Of a DNA stretch of 64,000 nt, positions 36,702 through 46,032 are shown one piece after another. Below the pieces are notes generated by a model. It ran no database searches. It worked only from the letters and a program-made list of their open reading frames with translations, and had not been told where the DNA came from. This DNA is from Gammaproteobacteria bacterium (lineage in GTDB: Bacteria; Pseudomonadota; Gammaproteobacteria; Francisellales; CACEW01). Position 1 is the first letter of the stretch. Every line of letters starts with the position of its first letter. The position numbers and the translations under genes are program-made. Location: contig JAUSAW010000007.1 in the NCBI GenBank assembly GCA_030652335.1, positions 82,427 through 146,426 on the forward strand, read 5' to 3'.

Positions 36702-37933
36702 GGCAGATCTTTTATTGTATATAATTTGATTAAATGATCATAAAGGGTTAGAAAGCCGCAGCATGACGGATAAACCATTAATGGACTTGATTGCTTATCG
36801 ATCTAAACCAGGGGGTTTTCCCTAATTTAAGACGCACCAATCCTTTGTAATTGCTCATATCGACAAAGATTATAAGTCAGGTTCATTAAGGTAATCTTAG
36901 CTTTAGCCCTAATCAAACCTATTGATCTAATGAGCTTATGATGCATTGAGTTTTCCATAAAGCCAAACACATGCTCTACTCGAACTCTTACTTTGGAACG
37001 CCTGCTATTCTCTCTGGCTCGTTCTGAGCACTCAGGGTCGTGCAATCTAAATCGTGTTACTATTTTGCTTCTCCAACTATGGATTTTAAGGGTTTGCTCC
37101 ATCACTTGCAAATAATAAGCCCCATCTGCCCACACCGCCTTATCTTCTTGAAGTTTCATCGCTTTTAGCAAAGGTTCTAAGCAACGTATATCACCTACAT
37201 TGTCACTTGTTACTTCAAATCCTCTAATAAGCTTAAATACCGGGTCAATTGCGATATGGTTCTTATATCCATAATGCCTTTGGCCTCCCTTTATTGTCCA
37301 CCTGGCGTCTACGTCTTTTTGTCTGAGCTTCGCCGGCTGCTCCATAAAGGATTTGGGAATTTCGCCTTGTTTAATCTTATCATTATCATCTTTGGAGTTA
37401 CGCCGCCTTGGGGCCTCTATTAACGATGCATCCACTATCACTCCAAGCTTTGCACGCAACCCTTCGCTTGCCAAGTACTCATCAAGCTTCATAAATAAAC
37501 GCTCTAACACTTCCCTAAAAGCCCATATGATCTTTTCATCAGGGACTGGATTTTCAATCGACACTTCTAAAAACCTCATAAAGCTTAAACGGTCTTTAAT
37601 TTGATATTCAGTCTGCGCATGTGACAAATTATATAGGCTTTGTAGGACCAAAACCTTAAACATTATTACTCGGTTATAGGGCTTCCTTCCCGCTGCGCTT
37701 TTTCGAACCTTATAAAACGCCATATTAATTATTGGCAAAAACAGCTTCCAGTCGATTACTTTATTTAATCTTTCCAATGGATCGCCGTGCTTGCTTAAAT
37801 CATTCATACGGGAACTTAAGTCAAAGAGTGTCATTGTCATATCTCCTGCTGTGTTTAGGCCAGTATATGATAACTTTGTCTCATTTTCTCGAGCGCATGT
37901 GGTATGCATAATGAACAATAAAAAGATCTGCCC
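36701..37933 (-). mobile_element. IS5-family insertion sequence, complete
   Basis: About 1233 bp. Ends carry imperfect inverted repeats: left GGCAGATCTTTTATTGT (36702-36718) and right, on the other strand, GGCAGATCTTTTTATTGT. A 4-bp direct repeat TTAA flanks it (36697-36700 and 37934-37937), fitting the target duplication of IS5 elements. One intact transposase gene fills it. Intact ends and gene suggest a fairly recent insertion. Confidence 0.85.
36827..37834 (-). CDS. IS5-family DDE transposase
   Basis: 335 aa from ATG 37834, eight nt after AGGAG (another ATG at 37840 and a TTG at 37918 are possible). The DDE triad is seen in VIVDASLIEAP, VWADGAYYL and RVRVEHVFGF, with the R/K seven residues after the Glu region. 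The N-terminal DUF772-type segment ERLNKVIDWKLFLPII is standard for the family. Length equals typical IS5 transposases. It reads toward Sel1 gene A, so readthrough could reach it. Confidence 0.93.
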   Translation of the reverse strand: MTLFDLSSRMNDLSKHGDPLERLNKVIDWKLFLPIINMAFYKVRKSAAGRKPYNRVIMFKVLVLQSLYNLSHAQTEYQIKDRLSFMRFLEVSIENPVPDEKIIWAFREVLERLFMKLDEYLASEGLRAKLGVIVDASLIEAPRRRNSKDDNDKIKQGEIPKSFMEQPAKLRQKDVDARWTIKGGQRHYGYKNHIAIDPVFKLIRGFEVTSDNVGDIRCLEPLLKAMKLQEDKAVWADGAYYLQVMEQTLKIHSWRSKIVTRFRLHDPECSERARENSRRSKVRVRVEHVFGFMENSMHHKLIRSIGLIRAKAKITLMNLTYNLCRYEQLQRIGAS

Positions 37934-37941
37934 TTAAACGG

Positions 37942-38130
37942 TTATTTACCTGCGGATATACTTTCAGCAATACCAATGGTGGCTTTTCTACCTGCATTTA
38001 TACTGGTACAGAAGGGCGTAATTTCTGGTGAATTGTTAAGGTGGATGCCCTCCACTCTAGCACCGGCCCCTGCTACTGGTAAGGTTTCATCAATTAAAAG
38101 CGCGTGCCCGGCAGTTAAAGCATGAACAGC
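37942..38130 (-). pseudogene. C-terminal remnant of a fourth Sel1-repeat gene
   Basis: About 62 codons without a start. The reading matches the C-termini of the Sel1 genes at 38472 and 41179: TAGHALLIDETLPVAGAGA, EITPFCTSINAGRKATIGI and a final AESISAGK. It begins abruptly at the mrp remnant and ends with the normal stop, so it is a deletion scar of a further copy in the tandem array. Confidence 0.85.
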
Positions 38131-38159
38131 CAGTGGTCTTTAAATAAAACAGGGCGCGA

Positions 38160-38393
38160 TCGACTTCAAGTTTCGATAATGCATCATCAGCATGGATAAG
38201 CGTAATGAGGTCTTGCCGAATGTGTTCGGCAAAACTTTCTACTGAGAAGCCAAATTCTAATTCAATTAATAGTTTATTATTTTCAAAAGCTATTTTTTTT
38301 AAGGGCTTTGGCGCTAATTAAGTCTTGATCCAGGTAAGGTACTATAAAAGCATTTAGCAAGGATTCGATGATGTGTTGGCGTTGATCTGTCAT
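38160..38393 (-). pseudogene. Frameshifted 5' fragment of a duplicated mrp
   Basis: Starts at an ATG (38393) and reads [20 protein letters not shown], nearly identical to the N-terminus of the intact mrp at 34122. One extra base in an A-run (T8 at 38293-38300 on the plus strand, T7 in mrp) causes a frameshift and a stop; in the next frame the homology continues ([20 protein letters not shown]) until it is cut at the Sel1 remnant. Confidence 0.9.
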
Positions 38394-38471
38394 GGTGGGG
38401 CCATTAGTTTAAAATGGGCTCATTCTAACATGGAGCCATAAGCAAACCAATGCTTTGCTTATGGCCATTAT

Positions 38472-41018
38472 TTATTTACCTGCTGATGCACTCTCAGAAA
38501 TGCCTATGGTGATTTCTCTGTCTGCATTTATCCTGGTAAAGAAGGTCGTAATTTCTGGGTGAACACTAGGGTGGGCGCTTACCATTCCAACACCAGCCCC
38601 TGCTATTGCAGAGGTTTCTTCGATTATAAGAGCCTGTCCTGCCGTTAAATTATAAACGGCTATTAAGTCTTTAAAAGCCTCGCGGCTTGGGCTAAGTAGT
38701 TCCAAGCATAAGTGATATAGTTCGGGATGCTTTTTTATTTCTGGATGGCTATTTACTAATGAATAAAGCGAGTGGCCTGCGCTTAAATTTTCAATCAATT
38801 CTCGAGTAGGGGCAAGTATTTTATCTAAGCCTGAGATTAATAATGGAACCCAGCTGTTATTTATTTGTTTTTGTTTAGTATCAAGAAATTTAAGTAAGTC
38901 TGCAATGTGAGAGGTTGCACGTCTTGATTTAGCTCGATTTTGACGCTCTATTATTTCAGTTTCAGACTCTGCAACATTTGCTAAGAGCTTGCTTTTAGTC
39001 AGATACTGAAGTTCAGTATGCCGATGTAAAGCGTTTAATTCAGAGCTTTTTGGATAGTTAATAACAGCTACATCAAGATAGTCTAATGCAAGCTTTAGGC
39101 AAGTCGCTTTAAATAAAGATTTTTCAGGATCTTCAAGCAAGTCTGCTCTTAGACCAAAACCCCCAATTATAATGCTAACAAATAGGAATAGGCTGGTTTC
39201 AGTAAGAGATTCAATAAAGCAATTTTTTAAGAGTGTAAGGGCTGATTTGATATCATTATCAACAAGAGTATTATGCGCTTTAATGACCTGAATTTTTATT
39301 GCTTGAGAATCGCTTGGGGTGCAATTTGATAAAGCAAAATCAAGGGCTTTTTTTAGCATAAAATCTGGCTTGAATTGCGTGCGGTCATCCAGTTGCAAAA
39401 GATAGTGGTCAAGCAGAGAGTGCACTATTTCAGGGTGATCTGTTATAACTTTGCTGCGCATATTTTTAGCAGGCTTACTACCCGGCTCGGCATCCAGCTC
39501 AGCCGCATGTGAATAGAGTAAAAACGCTGCCAGATAATCTATATTTCCACCCAGGCCGTATTCATACATACCTGCACGACTACCCATGGCACTAGCATTG
39601 CCACGTTTAATAGCACGGTCATATAAAGCAATGGCGGCGGGATAGTTGGGCAAATTATCGGGTTCTCCATTGCCTACTTGATACATCAATGCACGAAGAC
39701 ACATGGCGTTATCATCGCCACGCTCAATAGCACGGTCATATAAAGCTATAGCGGCAGGATAATTGGGCAAATTACCGGGTTCTCCGTTGCCTGCTTGATA
39801 CATCAATGCACGACGAAGCATATCATTAATATTGCCGCTCTCAATAGTACGGTCAAATAAAGCAATGGCGGCAGGGTAATTGGGCAGATTGCCGGGCGTT
39901 CCTTTGCCTTCTAGATACATCCATGCACGATGAGACATGGCAATAATATTGCCGCTCTCAATAGCACGGTCAAGTAAAGCAATGGCGGCAGGATAGTTGG
40001 GTAAATTACCGGGTTCTCCATTGCCTGCTTGATACATCAAGGCACGATGAGACATGGCTCTATCATCGCCACGCTTAATAGCACGATCATATAAAGCAAT
40101 AGCGGCAGGGTAATTAGGTAAATTGCCGGGCTCCCCTTTGCCATTTTTATACATCCATGCACGATTAGAGATGGCGCTATCATCGCCACGCTCAATAGCA
40201 CGGTCATATAAAGCTATAGCGGCAGGGTAATTGGGTAGTTTGCCGGGTTCTCCATTGCCTGCTTGATACATCAAGGCACGATGAGACATGGCAAGAGTAT
40301 TGCCACTCTTAATAGCACGGTTAAATAAAGCTATAGCGGCAGGGTAATTGGGCAGATTGCTTGGCTCCCCTTCACCATCTTTATACATCAATGCACGACG
40401 AAGCATAGCAATAATATCGCCGCTCTCAATAGCACGGTCAAATAAAGCAATGGCGGCAGGGTAATTGGGCAGATTGCCGGGCGTTCCTTTGCCTTCTAGA
40501 TACATCCATGCACGATGAGACATGGCATCAGCATTTCCACGCTCAATAGCACGGTCATATAAAGCAATAGCGGCAGGGTAATTGGGTAGATTGCCGGGCT
40601 CCCCTTTGCCTTTTTGATACATCAATGCACGATTAGACATGGCAAGAGTATTGCCGCCCTCAATAGCACGGTCATATAAAGCAATAGCGGCAGAATAGTT
40701 GGGTAAGTTGTCGGGCATTCCTTTGCCTTGTTGATACAGAAAGGCAAGACAGGTCATAGCAAAAGTATCATTTTCGCTAATACCTTCTTCAAAGCAGTCA
40801 ATAGCCAAGGCAAAGTTATTTCTAAATGCAGCCATCCGGCCTTGAATGTATCGGGCCTTTAATTTGATAGCCTTCTCTGCACTAGCGTGTTGAATAAGGA
40901 GATAGTCATCAATTTCTTTGAGTGCAAGCGCATTGCTTTTTAATAAAATTGATTCTAACTGGTTGAATTGATTATCATTAATTACAGGTGCTTCCATTAA
41001 TTGCTTAATTAAGAACAT
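38472..41018 (-). CDS. Sel1-repeat protein B; candidate effector
   Basis: 848 aa. Ten full 39-residue Sel1-like repeats plus one degenerate, each close to ALMYQAGNGEPGNLPNYPAA with the tail IALYDRAIERGDDSAMSHR. The repeats are very similar at DNA level (117-bp unit), far more than in genes A and C, and two segments 585 bp (five units) apart are identical over 94 nt (39849-39942 and 40434-40527), showing recent unequal exchange or conversion. The C-terminal domain is shared with A and C and ends in ISESASAGK. A perfect PmrA-box-like promoter lies upstream. The TSxVHPE region before the end is conserved in all copies. Confidence 0.82.
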   Translation of the reverse strand: MFLIKQLMEAPVINDNQFNQLESILLKSNALALKEIDDYLLIQHASAEKAIKLKARYIQGRMAAFRNNFALAIDCFEEGISENDTFAMTCLAFLYQQGKGMPDNLPNYSAAIALYDRAIEGGNTLAMSNRALMYQKGKGEPGNLPNYPAAIALYDRAIERGNADAMSHRAWMYLEGKGTPGNLPNYPAAIALFDRAIESGDIIAMLRRALMYKDGEGEPSNLPNYPAAIALFNRAIKSGNTLAMSHRALMYQAGNGEPGKLPNYPAAIALYDRAIERGDDSAISNRAWMYKNGKGEPGNLPNYPAAIALYDRAIKRGDDRAMSHRALMYQAGNGEPGNLPNYPAAIALLDRAIESGNIIAMSHRAWMYLEGKGTPGNLPNYPAAIALFDRTIESGNINDMLRRALMYQAGNGEPGNLPNYPAAIALYDRAIERGDDNAMCLRALMYQVGNGEPDNLPNYPAAIALYDRAIKRGNASAMGSRAGMYEYGLGGNIDYLAAFLLYSHAAELDAEPGSKPAKNMRSKVITDHPEIVHSLLDHYLLQLDDRTQFKPDFMLKKALDFALSNCTPSDSQAIKIQVIKAHNTLVDNDIKSALTLLKNCFIESLTETSLFLFVSIIIGGFGLRADLLEDPEKSLFKATCLKLALDYLDVAVINYPKSSELNALHRHTELQYLTKSKLLANVAESETEIIERQNRAKSRRATSHIADLLKFLDTKQKQINNSWVPLLISGLDKILAPTRELIENLSAGHSLYSLVNSHPEIKKHPELYHLCLELLSPSREAFKDLIAVYNLTAGQALIIEETSAIAGAGVGMVSAHPSVHPEITTFFTRINADREITIGISESASAGK

Positions 41019-41047
41019 TTTGCTTACTCTTTTATTTAATTTACGCT

Positions 41048-41080
41048 AGTTTACAATCCAAACCTTAAGGTTTCCTTAAA
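41048..41080 (-). promoter_or_regulatory. PmrA-box-like promoter of Sel1 gene B
   Basis: Minus strand: TTTAAG-GAAAC-CTTAAG (41064-41080), 10 bp, then -10 TAAACT (41048-41053); start codon at 41018. The flanking bases are also like those of gene A, as expected for paralogous promoters. Confidence 0.72.
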
Positions 41081-41178
41081 TGTGCTTATTTTTAAATAGT
41101 TTTGTATCAGCTAAAATATAGTAAACTACAGCAATGATAGAGTCACAAGTAAACAAATGCTTTGCTTATGGCCATTAT

Positions 41179-43134
41179 TTATTTACCTGCTGATGCACTC
41201 TCAGAAATACCTATGGTGGCTTTTCTGTCTGCATTTATCCTGGTAAAGAAGGCCGTAATTTCTGGGTGAACACTAGGGTGGGCGCTTGCCATTCCAACAC
41301 CAGCCCCTGCCATTGCAGGGGTTTCTTCGATTAAAAGAGCCTGTCCCGCCGTTAAATCATAGACGGTAGTTAAGTCTTTAAAAGCCTCGCGGTTTGCGCT
41401 AAGTAGTTCTAAGCATAAGTGATATAGCTCAGGATGTTTTTCTATTTCTGGATTGCTGTTTACTAATGAATAAAGCGACTGGCCTGCGCTTAAGCTTTCA
41501 ATCAATTCACGAGTAGGGGCAAGTATTTTATCTAAACCTGAAATTAATAATGGAACCCAGCTGTTATTGATTTGTTTTTGTTTAATATCAAAAAATTTTA
41601 GTAAGCCTGCAATGTGAGAGGTTGCACGTCTTGATTTAGCTCGATTTAGACGCTCTATTATTTCAGTTTTAGACTCTGCAGCATTTGCTAAGAGCTTGCT
41701 TTTAGTCAGGTACTGAAGTTCAGTATGCCGATGTAAAGCGTTTAATTTAGAGTTTTTTGGATAGTTAATAACAGCTACATCAAGATAGTCTAATGCAAGC
41801 TTTAGGCAAGTCGCATTAAACAAAGATTTCTCAGGATCTTCAAGCAAGTCTGCTCTTAGACCAAACTCCCCAATTATATCGCTAACAAATAGAAATAGGC
41901 TGGTTTCAGTAAGAGATTCAATAGGGGAGTTTTCTAAGAGTGTAAGGGCGGATTTAATGTCATTTTTAACTAGAGCTTCATGGGCTTTAATGGCTTCCAA
42001 TGTATCTATATTAGGAACGGCTTTGGAGGAATTTGATAGGGCAAAATCTATGGCTGATCTGTGAATGGGGTCCGGTGTGATTCGCGTGTTGTCATCCAAT
42101 TGTAAATAATAGCTATCGAGTAATACGTGCAACATTTCAGGATAATCTTCAAAGAATTTTATTCGATCAGCCTGGGCAAGCTTGTGGCCAAGTTCAGCCG
42201 CACGATGTACTAATAAAAATGCCGCAAGATAATCTATATCCGACCCTTTGCCTTCCCGATATAATTTTGCACGATTATACATGCATTCAGTATTGCCTAG
42301 CTCAATACCGCGATTGTATAAATCAATGGCCGCAGGATAATTAGGCTTATTATTAGGCTCACCAAGACCATGACAATATAAATAGGCGCGATTACTTAGG
42401 GCTCCCGTAGCACCATACTCAATAGCGAGGTCATATAAGCGAATGGCAGCAGGAATATTAGGTTCATTGTCCACTTCACCGTTGCCATGTTGATACATTA
42501 TGGCACGGTTAAACATAGCTAAAGCATAGTTAAGTTTTATCGCGCGATCAAATAAAGCAATGGCCGCAGGATAATTAGGCTTATTATTAGGCTCACCAAG
42601 ACCTTTTCTATACATTATTGCACGGTTAGACATCGCCGCACTATGGTTGCAAGCAGCGGCACGATCTAATAATGCAATGCAAGCGGCATAGTTGGGTCGA
42701 TTGTCAGGTTCTCCTTGGCCATTTTCAAACAGTCTTGATCTATAAAGCATTGCGTCCAGATCGTTGTGAGTAATGGCAAGCTCAAACAAGCGGATAGCTT
42801 CTGGGTAATTAGGCCGGCCATCCGGTTCACCTTCACCAGAAAAATACATTACCGCACGAGTGACCATTGCTTTAGCCATATTCCCGCTGATACATTCCTT
42901 AAAACAATCGACTGCTACTGTATGGAATCCTCTTTTTTTAGCAATGATGCCTTGTAGAAACCTTGCTTTTAGCTTAATAGCCATGTTATCGCTGCTAACT
43001 TTTGTAACAAGGTAATCATCAACTTCTTTGAATTCAGGGCCATCATTTTCCCACGAATTAAGTTGCGCTGATAATAGCTGTGGCATATTGAGCTCACGGC
43101 TAGGGGATTCAATGAGTAATTTAATCAAGAACAT
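41179..43134 (-). CDS. Sel1-repeat protein C; candidate effector
   Basis: 651 aa. About six full Sel1-like repeats (e.g. AIMYRKGLGEPNNKPNYPAA) and one degenerate, then the same C-terminal domain as genes A and B. Its last about 300 codons are nearly identical to those of B, including 53 identical bases spanning the stop (41156-41208 versus 38449-38501). Unlike A and B it has no perfect PmrA-like pair: only a single CTTAAG (43158-43163) and a CTTAGG remain upstream. It is therefore either silent, differently controlled, or served by an unrecognised promoter. Confidence 0.8.
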   Translation of the reverse strand: MFLIKLLIESPSRELNMPQLLSAQLNSWENDGPEFKEVDDYLVTKVSSDNMAIKLKARFLQGIIAKKRGFHTVAVDCFKECISGNMAKAMVTRAVMYFSGEGEPDGRPNYPEAIRLFELAITHNDLDAMLYRSRLFENGQGEPDNRPNYAACIALLDRAAACNHSAAMSNRAIMYRKGLGEPNNKPNYPAAIALFDRAIKLNYALAMFNRAIMYQHGNGEVDNEPNIPAAIRLYDLAIEYGATGALSNRAYLYCHGLGEPNNKPNYPAAIDLYNRGIELGNTECMYNRAKLYREGKGSDIDYLAAFLLVHRAAELGHKLAQADRIKFFEDYPEMLHVLLDSYYLQLDDNTRITPDPIHRSAIDFALSNSSKAVPNIDTLEAIKAHEALVKNDIKSALTLLENSPIESLTETSLFLFVSDIIGEFGLRADLLEDPEKSLFNATCLKLALDYLDVAVINYPKNSKLNALHRHTELQYLTKSKLLANAAESKTEIIERLNRAKSRRATSHIAGLLKFFDIKQKQINNSWVPLLISGLDKILAPTRELIESLSAGQSLYSLVNSNPEIEKHPELYHLCLELLSANREAFKDLTTVYDLTAGQALLIEETPAMAGAGVGMASAHPSVHPEITAFFTRINADRKATIGISESASAGK

Positions 43135-43311
43135 GTTTGCACACCTTATTCATTTACCTTAAGCCAGTATGGAATCCTAAGCCTTCGATTTTAGTATACA
43201 CAGTTTAAGTGCCGATTATTTTGCAAAAGCGTTAAGCTAGCTAAAATATAGTAAACTTGAGCGATATCGATTAAACTTAGCGCAGTTTAACTTTTATAGA
43301 TAAAAAATTAC

Positions 43312-45105
43312 ATGAAAAACATTCGTAACTTCTCTGTTATCGCCCATATTGACCATGGTAAATCCACACTTTCGGACCGTTTTATTCAGTTTTGCGGCGG
43401 GCTCTCCGACCGGGAAATGAGCGCCCAAGTTTTAGATTCTATGGATATCGAACGCGAGCGAGGTATTACCATTAAAGCGCAAAGCGTTTCGCTGGACTAT
43501 AAGGCGAAAGATGGTCAAATTTATAAACTTAATTTTATCGATACCCCAGGACACGTGGACTTTTCTTATGAAGTCTCCCGCTCATTAGCCGCCTGCGAAG
43601 GGGCGCTATTGGTCGTCGATGCAGGGCAGGGCGTTGAGGCTCAAACAGTAGCAAACTGTTACACTGCCCTTGAACAGGGCTTGGAAGTAGTGCCGGTCCT
43701 CAATAAGATCGATTTGCCCCAGGCAGAACCTGAGCGAGTAGCGGAAGAAATCGAAGATATTATCGGAATCGAAGCGACCGATGCCGTGCGCTGTAGTGCG
43801 AAGACTGGCCTTGGTGTGCAAGATGTATTAGAAGAAATCGTTGCCAGAATTCCACCGCCTCAAGGCGACCCAACGGCTCCATTGCAAGCCTTAATTATCG
43901 ACTCATGGTTTGATAGTTATTTAGGTGTGGTATCGCTAGTTCGGATTAAGAACGGCAGCTTGAAAAAAGGCGAGAAAATTTTAGTGATGTCGACCGGTCA
44001 GTCGCATATAGTGGATGCCGTGGGAGTGTTTACGCCTAAACGCTTGGAAAAAGAATGCTTAAGCGCCGGTGAAGTAGGGTATATCGTTGCTGGTATTAAG
44101 GATATTCACGGAGCACCGGTGGGCGATACCTTGACGCATGTGAAGCCAGCCGCTGATAAGCCTTTGGCTGGATTTAAAAAAGTACAACCCCAGGTGTATG
44201 CTGGTTTGTTTCCAGTGGAGTCGGATGAATACGAGGCTTTTCGCGATGCATTAAATAAATTAAGTTTAAACGACGCATCTTTATTTTTCGAGCCTGAAAA
44301 CTCAACCGCTCTAGGGTTTGGTTTCCGCTGTGGCTTTTTAGGCATGCTGCATATGGAAATTATTCAGGAACGCTTAGAACGAGAATACGACTTAAATCTA
44401 ATTACCTCCTCCCCTACCGTAGTCTATGAAGTGGTCTTGCGCGATGGAAAAATCGTCTACGTCGATAACCCATCCCGATTGCCAGACCCTGGCACCATCG
44501 ATGAAGTCCGCGAGCCTATTGTACAGGCCAATATTTTAGTGCCGCAGGAATACTTAGGTAATGTGATTAAGCTCTGTATCGAAAAACGCGGCACCCAGAT
44601 TAATATGCAATATAAGGGCAAGCAGGTTTCATTGGAATATGAATTACCGATGTCTGAGGTGGTATTAGACTTTTTTGACCGCTTAAAATCAACGAGCCGC
44701 GGCTATGCTTCATTAGATTATGCTTTTAAGCGTTATCAGGAAGCCCCTGTCGTGCGTTTGGACATTTTAATTAACGGTGAGCAAGTCGATGCTTTGGCGA
44801 CTATAGTGCATAAAGAGCATGCGCTAAATCGTGGTCGAGGTTTGGCTGAAAAATTACAAGAACTGATCCCGCGTCAAATGTTTGATGTAGCGATTCAGGC
44901 GGCTATAGGCGCTCATGTTATTGCGAGATCTACCGTAAAAGCCATGCGTAAAAACGTGTTGGCTAAATGTTATGGTGGAGATATTTCCCGTAAGAGAAAG
45001 CTATTAGAGAAACAAAAGGCCGGTAAAAAGCGCATGAAGCAAGTGGGTAGTGTAGAGTTGCCTCAAGAGGCTTTCCTGGCTATTTTGAAAGTGGGTAAAG
45101 ATTGA
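43312..45105 (+). CDS. lepA: Elongation factor 4 (LepA)
   Basis: 597-aa translational GTPase that back-translocates or helps ribosome assembly. G1 [10 protein letters not shown]3 DTPGHVDF, G4 NKIDLPQ, then EF-G-like domains and the LepA-specific C-terminal domain ending with [19 protein letters not shown]. It begins the lepA-lepB-rnc-era order. A TATAGT -10-like element lies near 43243-43248; an 18-bp piece of this upstream region (GCTAAAATATAGTAAACT) recurs between Sel1 genes C and B, tying the duplication to this locus. Confidence 0.97.
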   Translation: MKNIRNFSVIAHIDHGKSTLSDRFIQFCGGLSDREMSAQVLDSMDIERERGITIKAQSVSLDYKAKDGQIYKLNFIDTPGHVDFSYEVSRSLAACEGALLVVDAGQGVEAQTVANCYTALEQGLEVVPVLNKIDLPQAEPERVAEEIEDIIGIEATDAVRCSAKTGLGVQDVLEEIVARIPPPQGDPTAPLQALIIDSWFDSYLGVVSLVRIKNGSLKKGEKILVMSTGQSHIVDAVGVFTPKRLEKECLSAGEVGYIVAGIKDIHGAPVGDTLTHVKPAADKPLAGFKKVQPQVYAGLFPVESDEYEAFRDALNKLSLNDASLFFEPENSTALGFGFRCGFLGMLHMEIIQERLEREYDLNLITSSPTVVYEVVLRDGKIVYVDNPSRLPDPGTIDEVREPIVQANILVPQEYLGNVIKLCIEKRGTQINMQYKGKQVSLEYELPMSEVVLDFFDRLKSTSRGYASLDYAFKRYQEAPVVRLDILINGEQVDALATIVHKEHALNRGRGLAEKLQELIPRQMFDVAIQAAIGAHVIARSTVKAMRKNVLAKCYGGDISRKRKLLEKQKAGKKRMKQVGSVELPQEAFLAILKVGKD

Positions 45106-45131
45106 TATTGTCGTCACCTAGTATGGCCTGG

Positions 45132-45157
45132 ATCCTGATGAACTACGTTATCAGGAT
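45132..45157. other. 8-bp hairpin between lepA and lepB
   Basis: ATCCTGAT / ATCAGGAT with a 10-nt loop, no T-tract. May lower readthrough or protect the lepA message. Confidence 0.4.
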
Positions 45158-45189
45158 TGTAAGTTGCCAGTATGATAAAGGGAAAAAGC

Positions 45190-46020
45190 ATGGGTTTTTA
45201 TTTTGAATTATTATTAGTCATTGCCGTATTCGCCTCAGGCTTTATCGCCTTAATCGACAGAATGTTTTTTTATAAGGCGCGATATGCTCGTGTATCGACA
45301 ATCCCTGGCTTCGAGACCTTAAGCAAGCACGATAAACGTGAATTAACAAAAGGGCCCTTGTTTGCTGATTATGCGCATTCACTATTTCCTGTGCTGTTAT
45401 TCGTATTTTGCTTACGCGGCTTTGTCGTAGAATTGTTCGAAGTGCCATCAGGCTCGATGTTACCGACCATTCAATTGGGTGATTATTTCTTAGTAAATAA
45501 ATTTATTTATGGTGTACGCATTCCTTTGTTTAACACCGAGTTGTTTAAAGTTAGCAAGCCGCAGGCTGGCGATATTATGGTGTTTCAGGACCCGGTTAAT
45601 CCGCAGATAGATTTAATTAAAACCGTTATTGGCCTGCCAGGCGATCATATAACTTATATTAACAAGAAATTAACGATTAATGGCGTACCTGTACCACGTA
45701 AATATATAGGGCGGACTATCGAGCTTAATAATGCGAATCTTGGCTATACCGCCGTCGATCATTACCAAGAAACGATTAATGGCCATGTGCACGATATTTA
45801 TAACACTCCTGGCATAGCACCAGTCGATTTCACGAATTTAGTGGTGCCAGCTGGCGAATACTTTATGATGGGTGATAATCGCGATAATAGCGATGACAGC
45901 CGTGGCTGGGGATTTGCGCCATATAAAAATATCGAAGGCAAAGCCTATATGCTGGTGTTTAGCTGGAACAGCGTGACGCATCGGGTGCGTTGGGATAGAA
46001 TTGGCAAAAAAATGCCTTAG
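45190..46020 (+). CDS. lepB: Signal peptidase I
   Basis: 276 aa from ATG 45190, which follows GGGAAA; an ATG at 45172 is also in frame. Removes signal peptides at the outer face of the inner membrane. TM1 lies at about 3-23, TM2 at about 63-79, catalytic Ser89 in EVPSGSMLPT, catalytic Lys144 in DLIKTVIGLPGD, and box E GDNRDNSDDSRGWG. Residue numbers agree with E. coli Ser90/Lys145. Followed by rnc with 12 bp between. Confidence 0.96.
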   Translation: MGFYFELLLVIAVFASGFIALIDRMFFYKARYARVSTIPGFETLSKHDKRELTKGPLFADYAHSLFPVLLFVFCLRGFVVELFEVPSGSMLPTIQLGDYFLVNKFIYGVRIPLFNTELFKVSKPQAGDIMVFQDPVNPQIDLIKTVIGLPGDHITYINKKLTINGVPVPRKYIGRTIELNNANLGYTAVDHYQETINGHVHDIYNTPGIAPVDFTNLVVPAGEYFMMGDNRDNSDDSRGWGFAPYKNIEGKAYMLVFSWNSVTHRVRWDRIGKKMP

Positions 46021-46032
46021 ACGGGGCGAAAT

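Noticed and set aside
38472..41018. Regularly spaced 117-bp repeats that resemble an array such as CRISPR
   Set aside because: The repeats are in frame, encode Sel1-like 39-residue units, and have no unique spacers of constant size between identical repeats.
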